Below, in pieces: positions 1 through 10,437 of a stretch of 64,000 nucleotides of DNA (its first letter is position 1; each line of letters starts with the position of its first letter). A program made the position numbers and the translations under genes. The stretch spans positions 174,151,480 through 174,215,479 of the forward strand of contig CM041083.1 in the NCBI GenBank assembly GCA_023079485.1. Reading direction: 5' to 3'. The notes below the pieces were generated by a model. That model had not been told where the DNA came from. It did not search any database and was given only the letters and a program-made list of their open reading frames with translations. This stretch comes from Archilochus colubris (Eukaryota > Chordata > Aves > Apodiformes > Trochilidae).

Positions 1-566
1 CTTCCTCTTTTTCAGTTTTCTTCCACCCTTTAGTGTTGAGGGGTTCTGAAGTCCTGATGAACCTCTCTCTTCAGCTTGCCTGGTACCTTGCCTAGTACAG
101 CACCAATATTCCTAGTGGAGTCACACAGAAGTTATAGCACAAAGATGTCAGAAATATAAGCATTTTGACTGTCTTTATTGTCTTACTCCATAAGCATGGT
201 TGCTGCTTACGAGTTGCAATGTGAAGGGTTTTCTTCCTCTGGTAACATGAAAATGTTTAGTGGGAAGCTTGGAAACCAGGCTTTATAAGAAGAGCAGTGA
301 TTTCCAGAAAAGTTGCTGTTTATCTGCAGATCCATAAAGGTCAACAGTTTTGACAGAAATTTAAGCCCTATATGGAGTGCCTGTATTAGTAAAGCCTAAG
401 TTAGTGGTTCCTAAATTGCAGTTTTGTGGATCTTAATGATCTCTGAGGCTATGGTAAGTACCCTTTGTATTTTACTTGCATGTCAGATTTGCCAGTTGCA
501 ATGTGATGTCCTCTCTTACTCAGGGAAGATGCTTTGATGCTGATGTGCAGGTTGGGAGTAGCCCTG
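1..566. other. unique sequence, no feature recognised
   Basis: No repeat family, exon or RNA gene is recognisable here, and reading frames on both strands are broken at short intervals. The stretch ends where the CR1 signature begins at 567. Confidence 0.5.
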
Positions 567-782
567 GAATCATAGAATGGTTTGGGTTGGAAGGAACTTC
601 AAAGATCATCTAGTTCCAAGCCCCATCCAACCTGGCTTTGAACACTTCCAGGGAGAGGTAATGCACAACCTCCCTGGGCAACCTGTGCCAGCATTTCACC
701 ATCCTCGCACTAAAGAATTTCTTTCTATTGTGTAACCTAAATCTACCCTCTTCCAGCTTAAAACCATTACCCCTCATCCTAT
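567..782 (-). mobile_element. CR1 LINE, 3' part of a split older element
   Basis: The left edge is the complement of the avian CR1 3' end (ATTCTATG-type repeat, then the ggttggaagg core). Read on the minus strand, 610-780 translates to the conserved end of CR1 ORF2, with [23 protein letters not shown] and [12 protein letters not shown] followed by a stop and a short 3' UTR. ORF2 of CR1 encodes an endonuclease and reverse transcriptase that copy the LINE RNA into the genome. Coding similarity stops at 782 just upstream of RGNGF. It resumes at 1543 with DLIAAFQYL, which sits only about 15-20 codons earlier in the family protein. I therefore read 567-782 and 1543-2520 as one minus-strand element interrupted by the plus-strand CR1 at 859-1542. 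It is a dead copy. Confidence 0.9.
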
Positions 783-858
783 GAGGGGGTACACATATCA
801 TATTACACACCATATCATCGCCCTATCACTACACATCCTATCACTACACACCCTAGCT
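783..858. repeat. A/C-rich insert with a 15-bp tandem duplication
   Basis: This short A/C-rich stretch lies at the left junction of the nested CR1. It contains a 15-bp unit (CCTATCACTACACA plus T or C) twice in tandem, at 822-836 and 837-851. It resembles neither flanking CR1 and may be filler or a small expansion formed at the insertion site. Confidence 0.6.
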
Positions 859-1542
859 TGTGCCCATGTGGCCAAGAAGTCCAACAGCATCCTGGCTTGT
901 ATTGGGAATTGCGTGGCCAACAGGGGAAGGGGAATGATTGTACCCCTGTACTCATCACTGATGAGGCCACATCTCAATTACCATGTTCAGTTCTGCTCTC
1001 CTCACTGAAAAAAAGACATTAAGCTGTCAGAGTGAATTCAGAGAAGGGTAACCAAGCTGGTGAAGGGGCTGGAGATGAAGTCCTGTGAGAGAGGCTGAGG
1101 GAACTGGCATTGTTTAGTTTAGAGAAGAGGAGGCTGAAAGGAGACAACATGTATTGTTCCCTACAACTACCTGAAAGGAGATTGTGGGGAGGTGGGTGTT
1201 GGCCTCTTCTCTCAAGTAAATAAGAGGACTAGAGGAAATGGCCTGAAGTTGCACCAGGGAGGTTTAGACTAAATATGAGGAAGAATTTATTTACTCAGAG
1301 AGTAGTCAGGTGCTGGAATGGGCTTCCCAGGGAGGTGGTTGGAGTCACCATCCCTTGGGGCATTTAAAAACTGTGTAGATGAGGTACTTCAGGACATGCT
1401 CTACTGGGCATTGATTTATATCTGTATATTTGTTGTTTTTTTTTTTTTTTTCTGTTTTTCGAGACTGGGGGTGTTGATGGCTGGATACAGTGATCTTAGA
1501 AGTCTTTTCCAACCATGATATTTCTGTGATTCTGTGATTTCT
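859..1542 (+). mobile_element. CR1 LINE 3' fragment, inserted into an older CR1
   Basis: This is a plus-strand CR1 fragment covering the last third of ORF2 and the 3' UTR. With frameshifts, the translation follows the family order: [14 protein letters not shown], then [39 protein letters not shown], and finally [12 protein letters not shown] and SPSLGAFKNCVDEVL. The 3' end is a degenerate TTCTGTGATTCTGTG repeat. A 16-T run at 1436-1451 interrupts the 3' UTR. Its subfamily resembles the copy at 37410-37860 (3' UTR with 'gggacatg' and 'ttagaagtctttt'). The 5' end is truncated and many stops and indels are present, so it is inactive. Confidence 0.9.
1436..1451. repeat. T16 homopolymer
   Basis: An uninterrupted run of 16 T inside the 3' UTR of the plus-strand CR1. 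It probably expanded after insertion. Confidence 0.95.
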
Positions 1543-2520
1543 CTTGGCCCCGATTAGATACTGGAAGGCTGCTATAAGATCTCCTTGGAGCCTTCTCTTC
1601 TCCGGGCTGAACAACCCCGACTGTCTCAGACTGTATTCATAGGAAAGGTGCTCCAACCCTCAGATCATCTTCATCACCTCCTCTGGACTCTCTCCAAGAG
1701 CTATATGTCTTTCCTGTGTTGGGGCCTTCAGAACTTGACATAGTACTACACGTGGGAGTCTCATGAGAGCAAACTAGAGAGGGAGCATCACCTCACTCAG
1801 CCTGCTGGCCACACTTCTTTTGATAACACCAAGGTTGGTTTTCTGGGCTGTAAGTGCACATTACCCACTTATATTGAGCTTCTTGAAAACCAACACCCCT
1901 GGGTCCTTCTCCTTAAGGATGTCCTCAGACCATCCTCTGCCTAACTTTTCTTTGTACTTGGGTTTGCCGTGGCCCAGCTTCAAGACCTTGCACTTGCCTT
2001 GTTGAACTTCATGATGTTGCCATAGGCCCACCTCTCAAGCCTGTCAAGGTTGCTCTGGTTGGCATCCCCTCCTTCCAGCGTGTCAACTACACACCAGCTT
2101 GGTGTCATCAGCAAACTTGCTAAGGGTGCACTCAATCCTACTGCCCATGTCTCCAACAAAGCTGTTAAATTGCATCAGTCCCAGTCTCAACCCCTGAGGA
2201 ATTCCATTTGTCACTGGTCTTCACTTGGTCATTGAGCTGTTGACCACTACTCTTTGAGCACAACCATCCAGCCAGTTCCTTTTCCACTGAGTAGTCCATC
2301 TTTATCCTTTCAATTCTGAGACCAGGATATCATTTTCAAATGTGATGGCAAGTGGCTTTGCATCTTCATCTGCCAGTTTCCTTAGGAGCTATGGATGGAT
2401 CTTGTCAAGTCCCATGGACTTGGGCACTTTCAAATTCTTTAGGTGATCTCAAAACTGCTCTTCTGCTACAGTGGGTGGTTCTTTATTCTCCCAGTCTCTG
2501 CCTTTGCCTTCTGTGACTTA
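1543..2520 (-). mobile_element. CR1 LINE, reverse-transcriptase part of the split older element
   Basis: Read on the minus strand, this is the upstream part of the element that continues at 567-782. From 5' to 3' it shows KGRDWENKEPPTV (about 2470-2515), LKNLKVPKSMGLDKIHP, LADEDAKPLAITFE, WKRNWLDGCAQRVVVN, ECTLSKFADDT with the catalytic FADD at 2104-2115, DRLERWAYGNIMKFNKA, a KEKDPGVLV-like stretch, and HLSYEYSLRQSGLFSPEKRR. The protein between LAITFE and RNWLDG is far shorter than in full-length CR1, so several central RT motifs are deleted. In-frame stops occur (for example after IHP). The FADD survives, but the enzyme cannot be functional. Confidence 0.9.
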
Positions 2521-2735
2521 GATGGTGTAGCCAGAGCCCTTGCCAGTGAGGGTAACTTCTTCAGCCCAGTTTGAACAGTGACCCTTCACTCAATGGCACT
2601 GGGCAGCTCCCATCATGCAAAGGACCTTGGCACCCTATTTTCTTCTCTGACACACCTATCTCTCAGACCACCAGATGGATGGGCTCTGCTGCTACACTCC
2701 ATGTGGCTCTGAAATGGCCCATGGGAAAAAAACCC
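2521..2735. other. spacer between two CR1 copies
   Basis: About 215 bp with no clear family. It may include a degraded upstream continuation of the 1543-2520 CR1, but I could not follow the translation past 2520. Confidence 0.4.
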
Positions 2736-3234
2736 ATAGAATCATAGAATTAGCCGGGTTGGAAGGGACCTCAGAGATCATCTAGTCCAACCCTTGAACC
2801 ACCGGAGCAGTTGCTAGACCATGGCACTGAGTGCCACATCCAGTCTTTTTTTAAATGTCTCCAGAGACGGAGAATCTACCACCTCACCGGGCAGTCCATT
2901 CCATAGCCTAATCACCCTCTCCGTGAAGAAATTCTTTCTAATATCTAACCTAAACCTCCCCTGGCACAACTTAAGACTGTGTCCTCTTGTCTTGTTGAAG
3001 GTCGTCTGTGAAAAGAGTCCAGTTCCCACCTCGCTACAGCCTCCTTTCAGGTAGTTGTAGACAGCAATGAGGTCTCCCCTGAGCCTCCTCTTCTTCAGGC
3101 TGAACAGCCCCAGCTCTCTCAGCCTCTCCTCATAGGGCCTGTGCTCGAGTCCCTTCACCAGCCTGGTTGCCCTCCTTTGGACCTGTTCCAGGACCTCTAC
3201 ATCCTTCTTAAACTGAGGGGCCCAGAACTGGACA
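2736..3234 (-). mobile_element. CR1 LINE (common J/E-like subfamily), intact ORF2 C-terminus
   Basis: The left edge carries the 3' end signature, and the 3' UTR has the subfamily mark 'gcactgagtgcca'. The coding part is unusually clean. On the minus strand, 3314 to 2814 is a single 166-codon frame. Its last ~140 residues are the CR1 ORF2 C-terminus: [75 protein letters not shown]. The first ~27 residues ([10 protein letters not shown]...) come from flanking DNA beyond the 5' truncation near 3234, so the start codon is accidental. The reverse-transcriptase catalytic part is absent, so the element cannot move by itself. The low number of breaks suggests a fairly recent insertion. Confidence 0.93.
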
Positions 3235-3354
3235 AACAGCTCCTTGTGGAAGAGCTGTTTGGTGCTGGTCCTAGGAAGGAGTTGACTGTCCTTAGGTGCT
3301 TGCAGTCCAGACATTTCTGCAAAACAGGCCTAATTACCATGCAACAGTGACTGA

Positions 3355-3720
3355 GAGGCACTGAAAGGCATAGCTGTTTGCTGTGAAAAACACAGGGTGT
3401 GGACCAAGATAATACTGCTAGATTTTTAGAGAAGTAATTAAGCGGCTGTCTACAATGTAAACAGTCCTAATAAAGTTGGCAGAGTTGCTGCCAGAAGCTA
3501 GATAGCGAAAACCAACCTAGCTGATGCTAGCCCACTGACTACATTAGTTTATTGTGTTGAAGTGAAATCCTTTGCAAACAATTTATTAGCGGTGTGATGT
3601 TGGCTTTTTAGTCCTGCCTTTGGGTTATAAGGGTGTATCAGGGTAAAAGATTTTGGAGACAAAGGAATAAACCTATAGACCTGTCTGACTGGTTGATCTT
3701 GGAGGCAGCACAACTATCTA
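3355..3720 (+). mobile_element. possible solo LTR of an old endogenous retrovirus
   Basis: This stretch has the look of a retroviral LTR. A promoter-like GGTTATAAGG lies near 3624-3633. About 35 bp downstream is an AATAAA polyadenylation signal (about 3667), followed by a short U5-like segment ending near GGCAGCACA. The close TATA-AATAAA spacing fits the short R region of avian LTRs. I could not fix TG/CA ends or a target-site duplication, and no internal retroviral genes are adjacent. An unrelated T/A-rich stretch is a real alternative. Confidence 0.33.
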
Positions 3721-6700
3721 AATGAAAAATATCCTTCTAAGGATATTTTATGATGGAAATGGAGTTGTTTAGTGGGAGGAAATGGATATTATCCGGTGGA
3801 AGCTATTGCCAAGGTCCTTCCATTATTCACAAAATCAACATATTCCTAGCTCTAGGGAGACATACTCCACCAAGCAAGGTTATAATCCAGGAGCTATTTT
3901 CTCTGGGAACAATAGGAAACTCAGAAATGTTGAGAAACCTGTAGAGGGAATGGAATATTTGCTCTCCAGGATAGTTGTTTGTGAGCAGCTTGGGTGCTCT
4001 CTGTGGGAGGCTCCAGGCGTGTCCCTGCTGGCAGGATCCACAGCTCATGTAACCCCACACACCCACGCAGCGGGGTGCTCCTGCCAGCTGGGGACTCCAA
4101 GTCTGGAGGAAAGCCACCTGTGTGGTGTGTGAGAATCCAGGGGACCATTCCCAGGCTTCAGCAGGAAGACAGAGGGGTGGCAGGGAGTGTCTGCTGCTTT
4201 GGGGTAAGGACTCACACCGGCCGGATCACTTCGAGCTCACAACCTACGGTGTTGATTGCCACGCTGACATCCCAAAGAAGCAGGTTTTAGGGCTGATGGA
4301 GAGATGATGAAAAGAGGAAAAGCAGACAATGGAGAGGGTCATTCAGGGCCTCCAAAAATCTGCTTTGAAGAGCCTGCTGGTGTTTGGCAGCTAATACTTT
4401 GAAAGCTTACCTTCACTCAAAGGGGGCTTAAGACCTTCTTGAAGTTGATTTTCAAATGGAGTAGAAGCTAATAGTGTGTGTCAGGAGAGGCAAAAAAGAA
4501 AAAAACCCACCCCAAATGCACAAACTCCTTAGAACCGAGGGCTCGCTGGCGCACATGCTGTTCTGCTGTGAATTTTATGTCTGCCTGTAGATCAGAACAG
4601 GAAGCAAGGCTTTGAGAGCTTTTGTCAGAAAACCTCAAAGATTTTGATGGTGTTTTAAATGTCAAGTATACTTTAAAAAGAAGGAAAGTACCAGACCCTG
4701 TTCTATGCAAGACAATGGGGGTTTTATAATATTACAGGAAACTTCACGTGAGAATTAAAGAGAAGTTAAATTCTGCAGTATTAATGCGCTGTAATAGCTG
4801 AGCTCTCAACACATTCAATTTATCCTTCTTTCAGCATAGTAGCAGGCACACACAGTATTACACTGGTTGAACTGTGGAGTGTAGACTTGCCATTTAAATG
4901 TGCTTAAAGAGAATTTCCCCCCCATGTTTCGGTCCTCCTAAGAAAGGTTAAAATAAAACAATCAAAACCAAGGTCTTATGCTTGATTGTACATCAGATAT
5001 GTTGATCAGTAGAGAAAAGTGTATTTAGGTGCTGGTCTTGAAAAAATGTTAGAAGGATGGAGAGTGGGAAGGTAGACAGTTTCTAAACCCTGAACAGGAG
5101 GTGAGCTGGTAATTGTTCATACCACAAAGGCATTTGAAATAAGCAGGGAAGTAAAAACTTCTAGCTCAGACCTGGATATGTGCTGAACATAAAAAGCTAA
5201 AATTACAATATGCTTGGACACACTGTAGGAAGCTCAGAATAAGAAGTGACCTTGAAAATACTTCAGCAATCTGCCACTCCTTTGCTTCTGGCCTTGTACC
5301 AAGCATCTAGGATTCTGTCCTGGCTGAACTGAAGCAGAACTTATTACAGTCCACCCAAGACTGAATTGTCTGTAGATAATTGGACGGTGGAGGAACTGAA
5401 TTATAAAATACAAATGTATCCATGGGAGAATATAAAGAACACATTATGTAGTATTGAACAAGTGTTTTATCTACCTTATTCTTATATCTTAACTTTTTTA
5501 AGAGCATTTCTTCCTTTCATTTCTTACCCTAGGTTGTTGTGGGGAAGATTTCTGAGCTGATAATATACATGACCTGAAAGCACTGTGCTAAACCTTGTAG
5601 ATTTTTTTTTTCATATGTTTTATCCCAGTAGGCCAACACTGTATATGAAAAAGGGTGTGTAAAATAATTTTTTTAAAAAATTCAAGTTGTATTTATAAAC
5701 TGAGAGAGAGAATAACAAGTGGCATGGACAACCAGAGCCCACTGGGCCTTCTTCCAGGCTTTATTTTGCATCTGTGAAATGTTTATCCAGTCTAATGAGT
5801 AGGAGGGGCAGAAGGTATACTGTAAACTTAAGGAACATCTTCCCATTCCAAAAACATTTATGAACTCAAGAAGAAAACCCCCTTAGTCACCTTTTACAAG
5901 TATGAACCTTTTCCACTAGCCTTGCTAGAACACATCAGCTCTCCCAGAGCAATAAACATGAGAACAGTCACAGGAGACGTGTCCTCAATGGACTCCGTTA
6001 CCTGCTCTGTCCTGCTCCTCGGGCACTTGTCTGTCCCTCTAGATATTCCCCTCAGGACCCAAGCAATGCCCAGAAGGGGACTTGCCAGCCTTTTCTTAGC
6101 AGCTCTCACAAAGCTTTCTTGTCTCTGCTTGCATCTGTGGTAATTTACAGCAGCAATTTTCCAAGGCTAACCTACAGCCTACTGCAGCCAGCAGCAAGCC
6201 TGTGAGCCAAAGCTAAACCAAAGCAGATGCAGGATGGATCAGGGCCCAGGGACTGGACACAGCTTTATCAGAAGCAGGTACCTAAGGGTAAGCAAGGATG
6301 GAACTCTGCAAGGGAAGGGATAGTTCAGATTGGTGAGAATTCAAATCCACCTGGTGTGTGTGCTGTACGTGCATGTGTCTTTTGCTGGCTGGGGAGGAAG
6401 AGCAGAGTGCAGAAAAAAAGAGCATAATTTTAAGAAACTAATCTGAAGCATTACAAAAGTAGCCTCACTGTAAAACCAAGAAGTTAAACTTCACAGTTAT
6501 TTTGATGACTTACACTTGTGGATTGAAATTTATCATGTCAGCACCTTGCACTTGCTTAGTATCACTTTCCTAACTGAGCTGAATCTCTGTGTCTTTAGGT
6601 TTTATTAGTCAAATCAAATTCCAAGTGCCTGGAGTAGGATTTGTGTAGGCAAAGAATGAGGAAGATTGAAGTCTGGGTAATTATTATTATTATTTTACTT

Positions 6701-7429
6701 CTGCTTTCATGCTTTCAGAGGTCGCAAAAATCATCTCATGCTACAGATACTATTTTTCACACACTAAAAGACAATAATAGAGTTGGTTTTCTTATTTTGT
6801 TGTGGACTTAGTGAAAGACTTTCAGGAAGTATATTTCCCATTCTCAAAACAAAAATATGGGGTGATTGAAATGCAGAGAATAATTTTCATATTGTTAATT
6901 TCCCAGTGCAGCTCAAACAGATTGTACTTTGGAGCTCCCCAGATCACAGAGGTTTTGATAATGCTAAAGATATGCTCAAGATCCAGTCATCCTCGAGTTA
7001 AAAGGATGCAAACTGTGTCTAGCAAACATGCCATTTCCATAGGAGATTTGAATTGGTTAGCTTTTGTAGTGCTGTTGCAAAACAGGCACACAGAACCATC
7101 TCACAAGCAAAACAGAGGCATCAAAAAGACAATATACCTTCCTTCCTGAGGCAGATATTTCAGGAGTTGGGGAAACACAGCTTCCTGTGTTCTCACACGG
7201 ATTTAGATAATGAAACTCAACTGATTCAGAAAGAATAGAGCATTACAGGGTTGCTTGAAAATATGACTATATTATTGTACAATGTGTTGTAGCATTACAC
7301 TGCCAGCCATAGTGAAATCTTCTGTGACCATGTCCTGGAAAACAATCATAACCCCCAGGCTGTGACTGGTCTTTCCACAATATACTGTGGCTGGGATGGG
7401 AGGAGCTAGATAAGAGTGGCAGATGGGAG

Positions 7430-7443
7430 AAAAAAAAAAAAAA
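7430..7443. repeat. A14 homopolymer
   Basis: Uninterrupted run of 14 A, with no recognisable retrocopy upstream. Confidence 0.95.
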
Positions 7444-7675
7444 GTACGGTGATAATGAACATAAAGAGGTTAGAAATGGATGGTTCATTTCTATTCTTTT
7501 AAAGATGTGGATATAGGTGGGGCTGGCAGCTTTGACTATCATTGAAGTCATGTGGTACCTGGCATCTGGGTATTCAGTTTTTAATTATTACTCACATTCT
7601 CAAGGCTCAACTATGTAGGCTGAAAATTTTGAATGCAATGAGGTAAGTAGAGCAAGGAAACAAGACAAGAATGGG

Positions 7676-7775
7676 GGTTTTTTTTTGTTTGTTTGGGTTT
7701 TTTTTTAGTCTTCCCTAAAAGAGAGTTCAAGATAAATTTTTTTTATGTTATTTTTTCTTTTTTTTCTTTCTAATT
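7676..7775. repeat. T-rich low-complexity tract with TTTG units
   Basis: About 100 bp dominated by T, with short GTTT units at 7685-7700 and several runs of 6-9 T. Low-complexity sequence with no other content seen. Confidence 0.8.
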
Positions 7776-9429
7776 TTTTGAATACTCTCATTTCCATGCT
7801 TCCTTCTGCTTTGTAGCAGAGATAAAAATATATAGTAGGAAGTGTTTGCTTTGCTATCAAAGATGGCACTTTTTCATCCCTGTGAACATCATTTGATCAA
7901 GTTATAAGTCACATGAAACTGCATTTTGCACAAAGTTTGAGGTTGTTTTAGAGTTCAGATCTCCTGAAGATATCTTCCTCACTGGCCACCTTCCAGCCTT
8001 GGCAGTGTCCTCACCTGTATTCTCCATTTTTGCAATTCATCTGGGTCTATGGCAGGTAGAAAAGCATCTCATGTCTGTCTTGAACCACTGTGGGCTGAGC
8101 TGAGAGCAGCTACTGGAAGGGAGAATGGAATGGAGAATATCTCTTCTGTTCATGATCTTTTATTGGCATCCCAGAAGTAGAGAGGAGAAAGCTGTCTTAT
8201 TAAAATATGGCAAGGGTCATGGTGGGAAGAGTGTGTAAAATAAGGACCTCAGCTGGTCAAAGTGACAAGAGGGAAGAGAAACAATGCTGGAAGGTAGAAT
8301 AGGTGGAAATTCAGTTTAAGTGGATCAGTGAACTAATGAAGAGGGATTTGGGTGGGAAGGTAGCTGTGGTCAGGTACATGGCTGAATAAAATTGGACTAG
8401 CTGATCAAGGAGAACTGGAAACAGTGAAGGGAGAGAGGTGTTCTGGAATATTGTCTAGGACTAGTGGGATGCAGATGCATTAACTGAGTATATGAGCATG
8501 ATAACAGCCTGAGACTATATAGAGACAGAGGCATTTGGGAGGCCATTGAAGCAAATACTGGCAAATATATTCACACTCCCCTCGTATTTTCTTAGCTCTT
8601 TTGTTACAGAAAGATCATTTCTGTGCTGCTAAATCTGCATTGTTTCCACTCTTATTGCAGCTCTTTTAAACCAGGCTTAGGTTGTTCTAAAGGAAGAAAA
8701 GTTCTGTGAAGTTTCAGGCTTCCAGATCTTGAATTCTCAGAAGATAAGGATATTATCTGAAAGACCATGGTTTACATTTCTCTACTCAGTATATGCTTTA
8801 CTATACAGATAGATGGTTCCATCTCAAGATCTCTTTCAGTCCAAAAGCAAGATGAAGTCAGAGACTCATGGAATAAGAAGGATCAGGAGAGCACAAGGTA
8901 GCACTGGATACACACTTAGTGATAGCAGAGGTTGCACAAAGTCTATTTTCTACTCATGGAGACAAGAAAATATTTTTTTTTCTTGCTCTCCTGAGTTTCT
9001 GCAAACCTGTTTATCCCTGTGAGGCAAAGGTGTAAGGCACAGAAATCACTATTATGAAGTCCACGAGTCTTGAATCAAAGCAGAATTTAAAACATGGTAT
9101 TTGAGGTCCATTTGGCCACCTTGTGATAAAAATGTTCAGACTGGATGCATTCTTCCCCATGTGAATGAGAAGGCTGAGAACCCTTTCGCTTCAGATAGGA
9201 ACCTCACCCTGGAAATGTTCTCTCTGTCTTTGGGTCCTCATGGAAGATTCACTAAGCAGGCATGCTGTGGTGCCTCTAATTCAAAATAGCCACCTTTTTT
9301 TTCACAGGCATGTGAGAACATGGAGAACCGTAGCCACTGATGCTAACATGGATTTGTCAGTATCATCTCTGAATACTTGAGGGTTTCTCAGTCCAAGATG
9401 AGAATACTGCATTAATTTGGGAAAATAGC

Positions 9430-10437
9430 AGAATCACAAAATCACAGAATTGGTTGGAAGAGGTTGGAAGAGACCTCCGAGATCATCCAGTCCAACCTTT
9501 GAGTAACACCATAAACTCACTGCTTAAACTCTGTCCTTAAGGACCACATCCAAGCTCTTTTTAAATACCTCCAGGGATGGTGACTCCAGCACCGCCCCAG
9601 GCAGGACATTCCAATGTCTGAAAACTGTCTCAGTGAAAAAATGTTTCCTAACATCTAACCTAAACCTCCCCTGGCACAGCTCCCATCCATTCCCTCTGGT
9701 CCTGTCACAGATCACTAAGGAGCAGAGGCTGTTTCCCTCCTCACTCCAACCTCCCTTGAGGCAGTAAAAGAGAGCTCTGAGGTCTCCTCTCAGCCTCCTC
9801 TTCTCCAGACTGAACTCCCCCAGCTCTCTCAGCCTCTCCTCACAGGACTTGTGCTCCAGGCCCTTCATGAGCTCTGTTACCCGTCTCTGGACACACTCCA
9901 GCACTTCCGTGTCCCTCCTATTGTGAGATGCCCAGAACTGAACACAGCACTCAAGATGTGGTCTCACCAGAGCTGAGTACAGAGGGATGATCACCTCCCT
10001 ATTCCTGATGGCCACAGTGTTCCCAATACAAGCCAGGATGCCATTGGCCTTCTTGGCCACCTGCACACACTGCTGGCTCATATTAAGTTGACTGTCAACC
10101 AATGTCCCCAGGTCCCTTTCCAACTTACAGCTCTCTCACCACACTTCCCAAGGCTGTAGCTTCCCATGGGGTTGTTCTGACCCAGGTGCCAGACCTGGCA
10201 TTTGGCCTTATTAAACCTCATACAATTAACCTTGGCCCATTGGCCCAACCTGTGCAGGTCCTGCTGTAAGGCTTCCCTACCCTCCAGCAGATCCACACAC
10301 CCATCTGGTTTGATGTCATCTGCAAATTTACTGAGGTTACACTCCATCCCCTCATCCAAATCATTAATGAAGATATTAAAGGGAAGAAGCCCCAGCACTG
10401 GACCCTAGGGGATACAACTCGTGACCACTCACCAGCC
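9430..10437 (-). mobile_element. CR1 LINE with well preserved RT C-terminal half
   Basis: This is the best preserved CR1 in the window. The 3' end signature is at 9430-9500. The frame 10123-9524 (199 codons) runs through [65 protein letters not shown] and [21 protein letters not shown] to a stop. Upstream, the overlapping frame 10398-10078 carries LLPFNIFINDLDEG and the catalytic FADD (10315-10326), then LHRLGQWAKVNCMRFNKAKCQVWHLGQNN. The two frames join across one indel near 10125-10135. The element is 5' truncated at about 10437, just upstream of the Pro-Leu-Gly segment before FNIFINDLD. Endonuclease, ORF1 and the N-terminal RT motifs are missing. Its 3' UTR differs from the J/E-like copies, so it is another subfamily. 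Confidence 0.95.

Larger units (their letters stand above)
3761..9429. other. unique sequence, 5.7 kb
   Basis: No exon, RNA gene or repeat family was recognised. Open frames of 60-116 codons occur at chance-like density on both strands. Small simple repeats are present: an ATT run near 6681-6694, A14 at 7430-7443, and T/G-rich DNA at about 7675-7775. The segment 3990-4270 has more CpG than its surroundings (around 4205-4255) but no recognisable coding signal. Confidence 0.45.
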
